Both the position numbers and the translations under genes were made by a program. The notes below the pieces were generated by a model. That model ran no database searches. It saw only the letters and a program-made list of their open reading frames with translations, and was not told where the DNA came from. Below, piece after piece: positions 24,221 through 31,977 of a DNA stretch of 60,211 bases (its first letter is position 1; each line of letters opens with the position of its first letter). The DNA lies in the NCBI GenBank assembly GCA_934511165.1, contig CAKSWA010000007.1, forward strand, positions 1 through 60,211, in the 5' to 3' direction. This stretch comes from an uncultured Oscillospiraceae bacterium (GTDB lineage Bacteria; Bacillota; Clostridia; Oscillospirales; Oscillospiraceae).

Positions 24221-24584
24221 CGTTTCTTTCCCTTTCCGCCTGCGCCATGTCCGCGGCCTCGCCGCGGGAATAGCCCAGAGCTCCCATTTCCTTGAAAAAG
24301 TTTTCCGTGCACTCCACGGCCAGCCGCCGCCGCATCTCTTCGAGCGCCTCGGCGTTTTCCGTCACGGTGCGGCCGAGCGTCCGGTTCGTTGTGACGAGTC
24401 CGAGCGTCTCAAGCTGCGTGATCGCCCGCTGCATCGTGTTCGGATTGACGCCCGCTTCCGCCGCCAGTTCCCGCACCGCGGGAAACCGCGACCCCAGCGG
24501 ATACGCGCCCGTGATGATCCGCCGCGCCAGCTGCTCCGTGAGCTGCTGCCAGATCGGCCGCGAGCCCTGAATCGCAAAGTCCAT
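24213..24584 (-). CDS. GntR-family regulator (YtrA/YhcF type)
   Basis: The 123-residue protein starts after AGGAGGG. It has only the winged HTH of GntR (PIWQQLTEQLARRIITGAYPLGSRFPAVRELAAEAGVNPNTMQRAITQLETLGLV, residues about 10-65) and a short C-terminal dimerisation helix pair. This is the YtrA subgroup, which represses its own ABC transporter operon. It is the first gene of the GntR-ATPase-permease operon. A 20-bp dyad lies right over the predicted promoter start region. Confidence 0.92.
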   Translation of the reverse strand: MDFAIQGSRPIWQQLTEQLARRIITGAYPLGSRFPAVRELAAEAGVNPNTMQRAITQLETLGLVTTNRTLGRTVTENAEALEEMRRRLAVECTENFFKEMGALGYSRGEAADMAQAERERNDE

Positions 24585-24607
24585 GCCAGCCCTCCTTGTT
24601 GTATTGC

Positions 24608-24653
24608 TGTATTAAGCGATTAGTACACTACTACACTCATACAGTTTTGTCAA
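24608..24653 (-). promoter_or_regulatory. GntR operon promoter with YtrA-type operator
   Basis: On the minus strand TTGACA (24648-24653) is followed after 17 bp by TAGTGT (24625-24630). The dyad TGTATTAAGCGATTAGTACA (24608-24627; arms match in 7 of 8 positions) overlaps the -10 and start, where a repressor would block polymerase. Confidence 0.6.
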
Positions 24654-24745
24654 GTCCCTTTTCTCATTTTTCCTGTGGATTCCGCGCGGGGAATGTGGTA
24701 ACATGAAAATGTTCAAATAATCTTAAAATTTTTTTGCTTTTTACT

Positions 24746-24770
24746 GAACCGCGTGTTGGGAAAAACCGTC
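24746..24770 (+). promoter_or_regulatory. ECF-type promoter before the sigma factor gene
   Basis: GAACC (24746-24750) and CGTC (24767-24770) are 16 bp apart, matching the general ECF sigma pattern (GAAC, then CGTC). This suggests that the sigma factor transcribes its own gene. Confidence 0.6.
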
Positions 24771-24814
24771 TTTCTTTACAGAAAGGCGGCAGGCCTTTCA
24801 GAGAGAGTTTGCGT

Positions 24815-25285
24815 ATGACAGCCGAAGAGTTTACCGTCCAGATCATGGACATGAAAAAAACGCTCTACCACGTTTCCTGCGGCATTCTCCGCAGCGAGGC
24901 TGACCGGGAGGACGCGGTGCAGGAGTGCATATGCAAGGCGTGGGAAAAGCGCGATTCGCTCAAAAGCGCGGGCGCATTCCGCGCATGGGTGACGCGCATT
25001 CTTATCAACGAATGCTACGACATCTGCCGCCGGGGGAGCAAGATCGTTCTTCTCGACGAGATGCCGGAGGCGGTCGCCCCCGAGAGCGGCGACCGCGAGC
25101 TGCGCGACGCCGTGATGGGTTTGGATGAGATATACCGTATGCCGATCCTCTTATTTTATGTAGAGGGGTTCAGCATACGGGAGATATCCCGTATTTTGCA
25201 GATCCCCGAGGGTACGGTCAAATCCCGGCTGTTTGCCGGGCGCGGAAAGCTCCGCGAAGTTTTGGGTGAGGAGGTGCCGGTATGA
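24815..25285 (+). CDS. RNA polymerase sigma factor, ECF subfamily
   Basis: The 156-residue protein contains region 2 (about 10-75: EADREDAVQECICKAWEKRD, the polymerase-binding and -10 recognition part) and region 4 (about 100-150: PILLFYVEGFSIREISRILQIPEGTVKSRLFAGRGKL, a helix-turn-helix for the -35). I start it at ATG 24815 after GAGAGAG; the frame is open further upstream, but that part overlaps the promoter. Its stop overlaps the next start (GTATGA), so the membrane protein downstream is probably its anti-sigma factor. An ECF-like promoter precedes it. The stress signal is unknown. Confidence 0.9.
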   Translation: MTAEEFTVQIMDMKKTLYHVSCGILRSEADREDAVQECICKAWEKRDSLKSAGAFRAWVTRILINECYDICRRGSKIVLLDEMPEAVAPESGDRELRDAVMGLDEIYRMPILLFYVEGFSIREISRILQIPEGTVKSRLFAGRGKLREVLGEEVPV

Positions 25286-26199
25286 GGGATTCCTGGGACA
25301 ACATGTTTGAAGAGGTTCCCGCATCGTTTGAGGCACGGATGAAGGAAACACTTTCCGCGCTGGAGGAAAAGCCAAAGATACGGCATTTCCGCTTCGGCAC
25401 AGGCGCGCTTGTCGCGGCGGTGCTGCTCATTGCGGTGCTTGGCGGCACGGCGCTGGCTACGGACTTCTTCGGTTTGAAGAGCCTCACTGTCACCGATCCG
25501 AACGCCTCCCCCGCGGCGGTCTCCGCCACGGCGGAACCGGCGAGCGACAGCACGGTCATCGCGCTGCAGGGCGTGCCGGAGAGCCCGGAGTTCAAGGCGA
25601 ATGCCGAGTGGATGGACTTCCTCGCCTCGTACGATACCGCCGCCATGGCGAAGGAAACCGCCGCCTGCCTGCCGGGGAAGTACGATCTCTATTCCGTCTC
25701 CACGCAGGACATGGCCAACGAGCTTGACCAGATCACCCGCAAATACAACCTGCGGCTGCACACGTCCGTGACGGACTTTGACAGCGAAGATACGCTCTAT
25801 GCCCTTCTGGAGGCAGAGCCCTTCCTTACCGACTGCGCCGCCGTGAGCGGCTACCTCTACGAGGACGGCTCGTTCCAGGCCTACGGCACGAACGTCTCCG
25901 GCAAGAGCTACGAATACCAGCTTGGCCGGTACGTCAAGGGCGCGTTCTCCGAGGTCACGCTGAACATCGGCAACGCCGAGGATTACGAGGAGTGGATCTA
26001 TACGACCTCCCGCGGCGACGAAGTGCAGCTCTCACTCGGCCCGAACCGCTGCGTTGTGATGTCGGACCAGCCGAAGGCGTTCGTGGCCATCAACCTGCTC
26101 GGCGGCACGGAGGGCAACAGCCTCTTCATGCCGGAGCCGGTAACGAAAGAGGATTTGGAAGCGTTCGCGGAGCTCTTTGATTTCGCGAAGCTCGGATAA
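25282..26199 (+). CDS. Putative anti-sigma factor, single-pass membrane protein
   Basis: The 305-residue protein is translationally coupled to the ECF sigma gene. It has a short cytoplasmic N-terminus (residues 1-38, MRDSWDNMFEEVPASFEARMKETLSALEEK) and one transmembrane helix (about 40-60, ending GGTALATDFFG). An extracellular domain of about 240 residues follows, with no Cys pair and no known catalytic motif. Clostridial ECF anti-sigma factors often have this shape (DUF4179-like), but I see no zinc-binding HxxxCxxC motif. The role is assigned by topology and operon position, not by motif. Confidence 0.7.
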   Translation: MRDSWDNMFEEVPASFEARMKETLSALEEKPKIRHFRFGTGALVAAVLLIAVLGGTALATDFFGLKSLTVTDPNASPAAVSATAEPASDSTVIALQGVPESPEFKANAEWMDFLASYDTAAMAKETAACLPGKYDLYSVSTQDMANELDQITRKYNLRLHTSVTDFDSEDTLYALLEAEPFLTDCAAVSGYLYEDGSFQAYGTNVSGKSYEYQLGRYVKGAFSEVTLNIGNAEDYEEWIYTTSRGDEVQLSLGPNRCVVMSDQPKAFVAINLLGGTEGNSLFMPEPVTKEDLEAFAELFDFAKLG

Positions 26200-26217
26200 A
26201 AGAAATACCGAATATAC

Positions 26218-26258
26218 AGCGTACCCCCGTGGGAAATTCCCACGGGGGTACGCTTTTT
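26218..26258 (+). terminator. Terminator of the sigma/anti-sigma operon
   Basis: AGCGTACCCCCGTGGG pairs with CCCACGGGGGTACGCT, followed by TTTTT. Confidence 0.93.
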
Positions 26259-26310
26259 GTCTCCCTCTTTGAGGGAGGCGGCTCGGCGCTGCGCGCCGAG
26301 CCGGAAGGAG
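26259..26310. repeat. Palindromic intergenic repeat unit
   Basis: CTCCCTCTTTGAGGGAG is followed by GGCTCGGCGCTGCGCGCCGAGCC, two back-to-back palindromes with no T-run. It is similar in layout to the units near 3125 and 60080. It lies between two convergent operons. Confidence 0.55.
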
Positions 26311-26312
26311 TT

Positions 26313-26978
26313 TCATTCGTACAGGAGCTTTTGTCTCTGGTAGGGCTGCGGCTCATAGCGGACGGAGCCGATCTTCGGCTTCGGCACGCCGTATTTGGGG
26401 TTGTAGCCGAAGAGGTTTATGTACCGCTCAATATCACCGCGCTCCTGCTCCATCGCGAGCAGCACTTCAAGGGCAGCGTTGGCGTCGTCCACGGCGCGGT
26501 GGGTGTTCACGCCGTCCACGCCGTAGGCCTCTACGGCGTTGCACAGCTTGTGCGGATAGTCCCGCCGGTCCTTATAAATCGCCATGATATCGAGGAACTG
26601 CGCCTTTTTCAGTACCTCGGCACAGCCGAGCCGGTGGAGGAAATAAAAGAGGAAGCATAAATCAAACTGCGCGTTGTACGCGCACACGAGCGGCTTTTCC
26701 CCGGCAAGCGAGCGGACGAACGCCGCCGCGGCCACATCCTTTTCCACGCCGTTTAGAAAAAGCTCGTCCTCACGGATGCCGGTGAGCTGCGTGATGACCG
26801 GCGGCAGACGCCGTCCCGGCGAGAGGCGGATGAGATAGTCCTCTTCCGTGCGCTCTCCGCTGCGGTCGAGCCGCAGGAAGCCGAGCTCGATGATCTCGTC
26901 CGACTTGCAGTTTACGCCGGTCGTCTCCGTATCGAGCACGATGACGGAGTCGTACATTTGAAAAAGGCTTTCGAGCAT
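26313..26978 (-). CDS. DEDDh 3'-5' exonuclease (DnaQ/epsilon-like)
   Basis: The 221-residue protein has the exonuclease I motif VLDTETTGV (Asp and Glu, residues about 15-19), motif II in NAQFDLCFL and motif III HRAVDDANAALEVLL (catalytic His and Asp). Length fits a stand-alone DnaQ-like exonuclease rather than PolC. A basic C-terminal extension of about 40 residues (KPKIGSVRYEPQPYQRQKLLYE region) has no known motif. It follows a DUF2284 gene on the same strand after 3 bp, so the pair is co-transcribed. It may proofread or degrade RNA or DNA ends; the specific role is unknown. Confidence 0.9.
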   Translation of the reverse strand: MLESLFQMYDSVIVLDTETTGVNCKSDEIIELGFLRLDRSGERTEEDYLIRLSPGRRLPPVITQLTGIREDELFLNGVEKDVAAAAFVRSLAGEKPLVCAYNAQFDLCFLFYFLHRLGCAEVLKKAQFLDIMAIYKDRRDYPHKLCNAVEAYGVDGVNTHRAVDDANAALEVLLAMEQERGDIERYINLFGYNPKYGVPKPKIGSVRYEPQPYQRQKLLYE

Positions 26979-26981
26979 TGC

Positions 26982-27542
26982 TTATTCTCCCTTCGTCAGC
27001 ACCGCGCCGATCTGGACAAAATACTCCGGCGGGGCATCCTTCGTCCCCCATTGGAGCGGCGCACCCAGCTTGTCCGCGGCAAGCGCGCCGACGTTCGCGC
27101 CGAGCGATTCGAGCGAATAGCGGAGCTTTTCCGGGAACCGGCAGGGCTTTTCGTCCCGGCGCGCGCACCGCACGCACACGAGACAGCGTCCCGCGTTCAG
27201 CCGGAGAGAATTGGGCGTTTCGCGCTCCTTTTCTTCCAGCAGCGCGTCAAACGCCGTCCGGTAAGGACGGAGGAACATTTCCGCGTCTGCGAGCGCCGCG
27301 GCTTTCGCCTCGTCGCTCTCCGGGAACACCTGCACGGCATATAGCGTAAGAGCATCAAACTGCGGCCAGACCGCCGCGGGGTCAAAGTCATAGGGCGGGC
27401 ACGACCACGTCTGTCCGCAGCGCGGGCATTCAGCGCAGTAGCCGAGGAATTTCTCCACGTCTACATACTTTTCCAGCATCTCGCTCATCGGCAGCGCGCC
27501 GGTGAGATGCGCTGTGCGCACGCCGTTTTCTCTCTCTTCCAT
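26982..27542 (-). CDS. DUF2284 cysteine-rich metal-binding protein
   Basis: The 186-residue protein has two cysteine clusters: CAECPRCGQTWSCPP near residue 35 and CLVCVRCARRDEKPC near residue 120. The tail carries the conserved-looking ALAADKLGAPLQWGTKDAPPEYF. DUF2284 proteins are common in anaerobes and are predicted to bind metal, perhaps an iron-sulfur cluster; no reaction is known. It starts 13 bp after the sugar transferase stop and ends 3 bp before the exonuclease start, so it may belong to a longer leftward operon. Confidence 0.85.
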   Translation of the reverse strand: MEERENGVRTAHLTGALPMSEMLEKYVDVEKFLGYCAECPRCGQTWSCPPYDFDPAAVWPQFDALTLYAVQVFPESDEAKAAALADAEMFLRPYRTAFDALLEEKERETPNSLRLNAGRCLVCVRCARRDEKPCRFPEKLRYSLESLGANVGALAADKLGAPLQWGTKDAPPEYFVQIGAVLTKGE

Positions 27543-27555
27543 ATGTGCTTCTCCC

Positions 27556-28935
27556 CTATTTCAGCGATTCCTGATGGTTCACCACGCCTTTGAACGGCGT
27601 CATGAGCAAAATCTTGATGTCAAACAGCATCGACCAGTTTTCGATATAATAGAGATCGTAGTCCACACGGGCGCGGATGGAGGTGTCGCCGCGCAGGCCG
27701 TTGACCTGCGCCCAGCCGGTGATGCCGGGGCGCACCTGATGGCGCACCATATAGAGCGGAATGCTGTATTTGAAGTGATCAACGTACCGCGGGATCTCCG
27801 GCCGCGGGCCGACGAGCGACATATCGCCCGCAAGAACGTTGAAGAGCTGCGGCAGCTCGTCGATGGAATAGCGCCGCATAAACGCCCCCCACGCCGTGCG
27901 GCGCGGGTCGTGGTCGCGCGTCCACGCGGTGTCCGACTGCGCGTTCACGCGCATAGAGCGGAACTTGAGCATATAAAACGGTTTTTTATCCTTGCCGATG
28001 CGCTCCTGCCGGAACAGGATCGGCCCCGGCGAGGAAAGACGCGTACCAACGGCGGCAACGAGCATGATGGGCGACGTGAGCACAATGAGCGCAAGAGAGC
28101 CGAGAATATCAAAGAGCCGCTTCACGATATCCGCGCCAGCATTATCGAGCGGCACACGCCGGACGTTCACCAGCGGCAGGCCGCACAGCTCCTCCACGTA
28201 CGGGTGGTGCGACATATATTCGTACCCGATCGGCAGCAGCGCGAGCTTCACGCCGGTGTCCTCGCACTCGCGCAGTATTCCGCCGAGCTGTTCCGCCTGG
28301 TTTTCCTCCATGGCGATCACCGCCTCGTCCGGCGCTTTTGCCTCCAGCACGGCACGCAGAGAATCGTAACCGCCCAGATACGGAACGCCGCTGAGCGCCG
28401 ATGCGCCAACGCTTCCGATGACCGTCCATCCGGCGTCGCGTCCCTTCTTCACGCGGCGCAGACAGTCGCGCGCCGCAGCGCTCTCGCCGATGATGACAAG
28501 GCGGCGCAGCCCCTTTCCGGCGCGGTACTGCCGCCGGAGCAGCCGGTGCGTGACAAAGCCGCGCGTGCCGGTGAACACGATGAGCAGCAGATAGCAAAGG
28601 AGGATCATCCAGCGCGAAAAGTCCACCACACGGAACACGAAGATGAGATCGATGTACAGCATTACGCCAAACGTACAGCCGAGGACAATGTTGCCGAATT
28701 CGTGGATAAAGCCGCGCTGCGGCTGCGGTTCGTAAACGCCGAGCAGCCCGAAGAGCACGGCGTACACCGGCGAGAACAGTCCCGCCCACAGCATATGGTA
28801 CCCGAAGCCGCCCACCGGGTTTTCGCCCCGGAACAGCACAAACCGGATATAGAATGCTGCCGCCATGGCCGCCACGGACAGCGCCATATCCATCGCCGCC
28901 CAGAGGACGGTCTTTTTTGTTTCTCTTTTATTCAT
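27556..28935 (-). CDS. Polyprenyl glycosylphosphotransferase (exopolysaccharide initiation)
   Basis: The 459-residue protein has four to five N-terminal transmembrane helices, a central Rossmann-like CoA-binding domain (RRLVIIGESAAARDCLRRV) and a C-terminal bacterial sugar transferase domain. The last part begins with a re-entrant helix (RLFDILGSLALIVLTSPIM) and contains GPILFRQERIGKDKKPFYMLKFRSM and GITGWAQVNGLRG. This is the WcaJ/CpsE-type enzyme, which transfers a sugar phosphate to undecaprenyl phosphate to start a surface polysaccharide. It is divergent from a glycosyltransferase gene. No flippase or polymerase genes are in the window. Confidence 0.93.
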   Translation of the reverse strand: MNKRETKKTVLWAAMDMALSVAAMAAAFYIRFVLFRGENPVGGFGYHMLWAGLFSPVYAVLFGLLGVYEPQPQRGFIHEFGNIVLGCTFGVMLYIDLIFVFRVVDFSRWMILLCYLLLIVFTGTRGFVTHRLLRRQYRAGKGLRRLVIIGESAAARDCLRRVKKGRDAGWTVIGSVGASALSGVPYLGGYDSLRAVLEAKAPDEAVIAMEENQAEQLGGILRECEDTGVKLALLPIGYEYMSHHPYVEELCGLPLVNVRRVPLDNAGADIVKRLFDILGSLALIVLTSPIMLVAAVGTRLSSPGPILFRQERIGKDKKPFYMLKFRSMRVNAQSDTAWTRDHDPRRTAWGAFMRRYSIDELPQLFNVLAGDMSLVGPRPEIPRYVDHFKYSIPLYMVRHQVRPGITGWAQVNGLRGDTSIRARVDYDLYYIENWSMLFDIKILLMTPFKGVVNHQESLK

Positions 28936-29040
28936 CGCTTTTTCCGCCGTATAGGAAAGATTTGTCAGTTTTTAGACGTGCTGCCGCGCGGCGGGGTTCG
29001 CCGCTGCGCGCTTCCGCCGCTATATTTTACCACAAATGGT

Positions 29041-29068
29041 TTGTTTCTTCCACGGTTTCTGTTATAAT
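29041..29068 (+). promoter_or_regulatory. Promoter of the glycosyltransferase gene
   Basis: TTGTTT (29041-29046) and TATAAT (29063-29068) have a 16-bp spacer. Confidence 0.55.
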
Positions 29069-29099
29069 CCGGTGTAGAAAGTACGATCCGGAGGATGCC

Positions 29100-30218
29100 A
29101 TGAGCGACCGCACGCCGAAAATTCTGTATACTGCCTCCAGCAGCGCCCATTTGGAGAGCTTTCATCTGCCGTATCTTGCCGCGCTGCGCTCGCTCGGCTG
29201 GGACGTGACCGCCGCGGCGAACGGCAGCGGAGAGCGTCTTGGCGAGGGCGTGCGCTTTCTCGCCGTTCCGTTTACGAAGAGCTTCGTATCGCCGAAAAAC
29301 TTTCGCGCCGCCGCGCTTCTGGCACGGGACATCCGCGAGAACCGATACGACGTGATCGTGACGCATACCTCGCTCGCGGCGTTTTTCACGCGCCTCGGCG
29401 TAATGCTCGCGGGCAAGAAAACAACGCGCGTTGTCAACACGGTGCATGGCTATCTTTTTGACCGCGACTCCGGCGCGCTGCGGCGCGCGGTGCTGCTCGC
29501 GGCAGAAAAGCTGACGGCGGGCGTTACGGACGACATCCTCGTCATGAACCGATGCGACGAGATCATCGCGAAAAACCGCCGGCTCTGCCGCGGGGACGTG
29601 CATTTCATTCCCGGCATGGGCGTGGATTTCTCCCGCTTCCCTCCCGCCGCGCCGGAGGAGCGTGCCGCGGCAAGAGCGGCGTACTCGCTGCCGGAGGACG
29701 CCGTTTGTCTCGTGTGCGCCGCCGAGTTCTCGAAACGGAAAAACCAGGCGCTGCTTTTGCAAGCGCTCGCCCGGCTGCCGGAAAATTATTATCTTCTGCT
29801 CCCCGGCGACGGCGCGCTGCTGGAAGAGTGCAGGGAGACCGCCGCCGCGCTCGGCGTGCTCCCCCGCTGCCGGTTTCCGGGGCGGCTCACGAATGTCCGC
29901 GGCGCTCTCGCCGCGGCGGATATCTGCGTGTCCGCGAGCCGGTCGGAGGGACTGCCGTTTGCGGTGATGGAAGCGATGCACATGGCGCTCCCCTGCGTGC
30001 TCACGCGGGTAAAGGGACATGAAGACCTGCTGGATGGCTCCGGCACGGGATACCTCGTGCCGTTTGGCGACGCCGCGGCATTTGCCGAAGCCGTGCAGAC
30101 GCTCGGCGGCAGCGCCGCGCTGCGCGCGCAGATGGGCGCGGCAGCCAGGGAGGGCACCGAAAAATACTCGCTCGATCGCGTGCTGCCCGAGGTGCTGCCT
30201 CATTTCACAAAACACTGA
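29100..30218 (+). CDS. Family 4-type glycosyltransferase (GT-B)
   Basis: I start the 372-residue protein at ATG 29100 after CGGAGG; the frame runs further back but across the promoter. The N-half has a Rossmann acceptor domain (ILYTASSSAHLESFHLPYL; NTVHGYLFDRDSG). The C-half holds the GT4 donor site (ICVSASRSEGLPFAVMEAM, with the EX7E-like glutamates at SEGLPFAVMEA). Such enzymes add a sugar from a nucleotide sugar to a lipid-linked glycan. The gene is divergent from the initiating phosphotransferase, so both probably act on the same surface glycan. Confidence 0.92.
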   Translation: MSDRTPKILYTASSSAHLESFHLPYLAALRSLGWDVTAAANGSGERLGEGVRFLAVPFTKSFVSPKNFRAAALLARDIRENRYDVIVTHTSLAAFFTRLGVMLAGKKTTRVVNTVHGYLFDRDSGALRRAVLLAAEKLTAGVTDDILVMNRCDEIIAKNRRLCRGDVHFIPGMGVDFSRFPPAAPEERAAARAAYSLPEDAVCLVCAAEFSKRKNQALLLQALARLPENYYLLLPGDGALLEECRETAAALGVLPRCRFPGRLTNVRGALAAADICVSASRSEGLPFAVMEAMHMALPCVLTRVKGHEDLLDGSGTGYLVPFGDAAAFAEAVQTLGGSAALRAQMGAAAREGTEKYSLDRVLPEVLPHFTKH

Positions 30219-30230
30219 TCGCCGAAAAAC

Positions 30231-30275
30231 AGGGACGGTTTCTCTGACAAAAATGTCAGGGAACCGTCCCTATTT
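30231..30275. terminator. Convergent terminator after the glycosyltransferase gene
   Basis: AGGGACGGTTTCTCTGACA pairs with TGTCAGGGAACCGTCCCT (30231-30271), followed by ATTTT. Confidence 0.92.
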
Positions 30276-31417
30276 TATTCTTCCTTTTTCTTCGGTTTGC
30301 GGCGGAGGGGATTGGCCGGGAGCTTCAGTCGGCTGAGACTCCAGTTCCGCTCGGCGGCGTAGCCCTTTGCCATGGCTTCGAGCGTGTCATTGACCATTTT
30401 GTGCAGGCTCGGCTCTTGGTGCACGGCGCGGGCGACGCGCAGCGTTTCGCGCAGCATCCGCGCGGACAGGTCGCTGAGCGTTACGGCGCCGGTCGCGGTG
30501 AGGGTGCCGAAAAACTCTTCAATAAATTCCTGCCGCTCGGTCATGCTCATGCCGCCGAGGACTTCCTCCATGGCGCGGTCAAACGCCCGCGCCGACGGCG
30601 ACAGGGTTTCACAGCGGACGAAGCCCGTGGGCGTCGTCTCCCACGTGAAGCCGTCGTGCGCGCCGAGAAGCGCGGCGGTGCTTTTCACGACCGTATAGTC
30701 GCAGTCATGCCAGAGAAGCGTACCGACCATGGCGTTTTGGGAGAGGATCGTTTTGATGCGCGGCTTGATACGCTGGTAGCCCTCGGTCTGCAAAATTTTC
30801 TCCTGAAAACCGGGGCCGTCGTTATTGTAGATGTTCCCGATGCGCTCCTGCACGCTCTCGGGTGCCATGGCAGCAGCGTACATGGCGAGATTGCCGCCCT
30901 TCGAGTGACCGCCGACGGCGATTTTCCCCGGATAGACCGAGGCCGCCCACGTGAGATACTCGACCGCGTCGCGCTGTGCAGGGATCTCGTCCATGACGGT
31001 GAGCAGGCAGTCCTCCTTCCAGCCGACGATCGTATCGTCCGTGCCGCGGAAGGTCACATAATGCAGTCCGCCCGGCAGACGCAGCGTGAGCGCAGAGAAC
31101 TGCTCCGTCTTTTTCTCGTCAAACGCCTGGCGGAAGCCGGTGAGCATCACCTCGCGGAAACGCACCGTTTCCGGCAGGCGCTTGATCATCGGAGCAATAT
31201 ACGGCGAGCTGAGCGCGCCGAGTTTTTCCGCGCCGCCCGCGGCAAAATACGCCTCCACCGCCTGCGGCAGCGGGACGTACAGCTCGTTTTCCGGCACGAT
31301 GCCCGTAAAATCGAGCGTTCCGATCTTGCAATGGATGTAGTTGTCCACCTCGTTCGGCGGCGACACCGAAAACGGCACATCGCCGCGCCAGGTAAGATAA
31401 TCAAGAATGTTCGGCAT
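30275..31417 (-). CDS. DUF2974 alpha/beta-hydrolase
   Basis: The 380-residue protein carries the nucleophile elbow GHSKGG (about residues 169-174) of an alpha/beta hydrolase, after VTFRGTDDTIVGWKED. This is the Mbeg1-like/DUF2974 family, related to lipases but with no known substrate. It has no signal peptide and no membrane segment. The C-terminus is very basic (LRRKPKKKEE). The start follows GGAGGTGG, which lies partly inside a short stem (TCCGGT/ACCGGA, about 31424-31441). It is separated from a tiny divergent module upstream. Confidence 0.88.
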   Translation of the reverse strand: MPNILDYLTWRGDVPFSVSPPNEVDNYIHCKIGTLDFTGIVPENELYVPLPQAVEAYFAAGGAEKLGALSSPYIAPMIKRLPETVRFREVMLTGFRQAFDEKKTEQFSALTLRLPGGLHYVTFRGTDDTIVGWKEDCLLTVMDEIPAQRDAVEYLTWAASVYPGKIAVGGHSKGGNLAMYAAAMAPESVQERIGNIYNNDGPGFQEKILQTEGYQRIKPRIKTILSQNAMVGTLLWHDCDYTVVKSTAALLGAHDGFTWETTPTGFVRCETLSPSARAFDRAMEEVLGGMSMTERQEFIEEFFGTLTATGAVTLSDLSARMLRETLRVARAVHQEPSLHKMVNDTLEAMAKGYAAERNWSLSRLKLPANPLRRKPKKKEE

Positions 31418-31493
31418 AGTTCCACCTCCGGTTTCGTACCGGATACCATATCACAAAAAACGGCTTCCGGTCAAGTGGTGCTATGCCGCGAAG

Positions 31494-31556
31494 CTATTCA
31501 TACCTTGTAAAGAACAGGTCACCGCATCCCGCAATAATGCGAATTTTCTTTTTCAC
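31494..31556 (-). CDS. Possible 20-residue peptide gene
   Basis: A GTG at 31556 follows a near-perfect AAAGGAGG site after 8 bases and opens a frame of 20 codons ending in TAG (31494-31496). The peptide starts with three lysines, contains a hydrophobic-plus-Gly centre (IIAGCG) and ends FFTRYE. A complete promoter (TTGAAT-17-TATTAT) lies just upstream, with a palindrome in its spacer, and a small HTH gene diverges from it. The strong translation signals argue that something is made. It could be a peptide, a leader, or the stub of a lost gene. No homolog is recognised. Confidence 0.4.
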   Translation of the reverse strand: MKKKIRIIAGCGDLFFTRYE

Positions 31557-31587
31557 CAATTTATCCTCCTTTTACATTCTGCCCCAG

Positions 31588-31616
31588 ATAATACCCTGAT
31601 TTTCGGGTATATTCAA
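31588..31616 (-). promoter_or_regulatory. Promoter with operator-like palindrome in the spacer
   Basis: On the minus strand TTGAAT (31611-31616) and TATTAT (31588-31593) are 17 bp apart. The spacer and flank form the palindrome ATACCCTGATTTTCGGGTAT (31591-31610). It lies midway between the tiny frame and the divergent HTH gene, whose own -10 (TATAAT, 31633-31638) is close by. Confidence 0.6.
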
Positions 31617-31657
31617 CCCTTTTTTCTAAATTTATAATTTGTGTAGGGAGTTGTTTT

Positions 31658-31891
31658 TTGCAGGAGGAAATGCGGTTGATCACCTTTGACCCCTTATGGG
31701 AAACGATGAAAAAGAAGGGCGTGACAACATACACCCTGATAACCAAATATTCCTTCAGCAAAGGGACGCTGGACGCCTTGAAGCACAACCGCAGCATCAC
31801 GCTTGCAACGCTTAACGACATTTGTTCCATTCTGGATTGTGCAGTAGAAGAAGTCATTCTATATATTCCGGATAAAAATAGCGGATATTGA
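31658..31891 (+). CDS. Small XRE/HTH_26-type regulator
   Basis: The protein is 73-77 residues. Two starts are possible: TTG 31658 after GGGAG, or ATG 31670, which is only two bases after AGGAGG. The chain is a single five-helix HTH (FDPLWETMKKKGVTTYTLITKYSFSKGTLDALKHN, then LATLNDICSILDCAVEEVI), like small Cro-type repressors (YozG-like) of clostridia. With a palindrome in the divergent promoter 50-70 bp upstream, autoregulation and control of the tiny leftward frame are likely. No other partner is adjacent. Confidence 0.82.
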   Translation: MQEEMRLITFDPLWETMKKKGVTTYTLITKYSFSKGTLDALKHNRSITLATLNDICSILDCAVEEVILYIPDKNSGY

Positions 31892-31917
31892 ATTTCAAAA
31901 TTCAATACCCGCTATTT
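31876..31917 (+). terminator. Hairpin ending the HTH gene
   Basis: AAATAGCGG-ATATTGAATTT pairs with AAATTCAATACCCGCTATTT; the structure overlaps the last codons and is followed by CTTTC. Confidence 0.7.
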
Positions 31918-31932
31918 CTTTCATTAAGCAAG

Positions 31933-31966
31933 AAAAGGAGCTGGGATTTCTCCCAGCTCCTTTTTT
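31933..31966 (-). terminator. PFOR terminator
   Basis: AAAAGGAGCTGGGA pairs with TCCCAGCTCCTTTT; runs of A and T on both sides make it bidirectional. It lies 12 bp past the PFOR stop. Confidence 0.92.
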
Positions 31967-31977
31967 GCGATTTGGAA

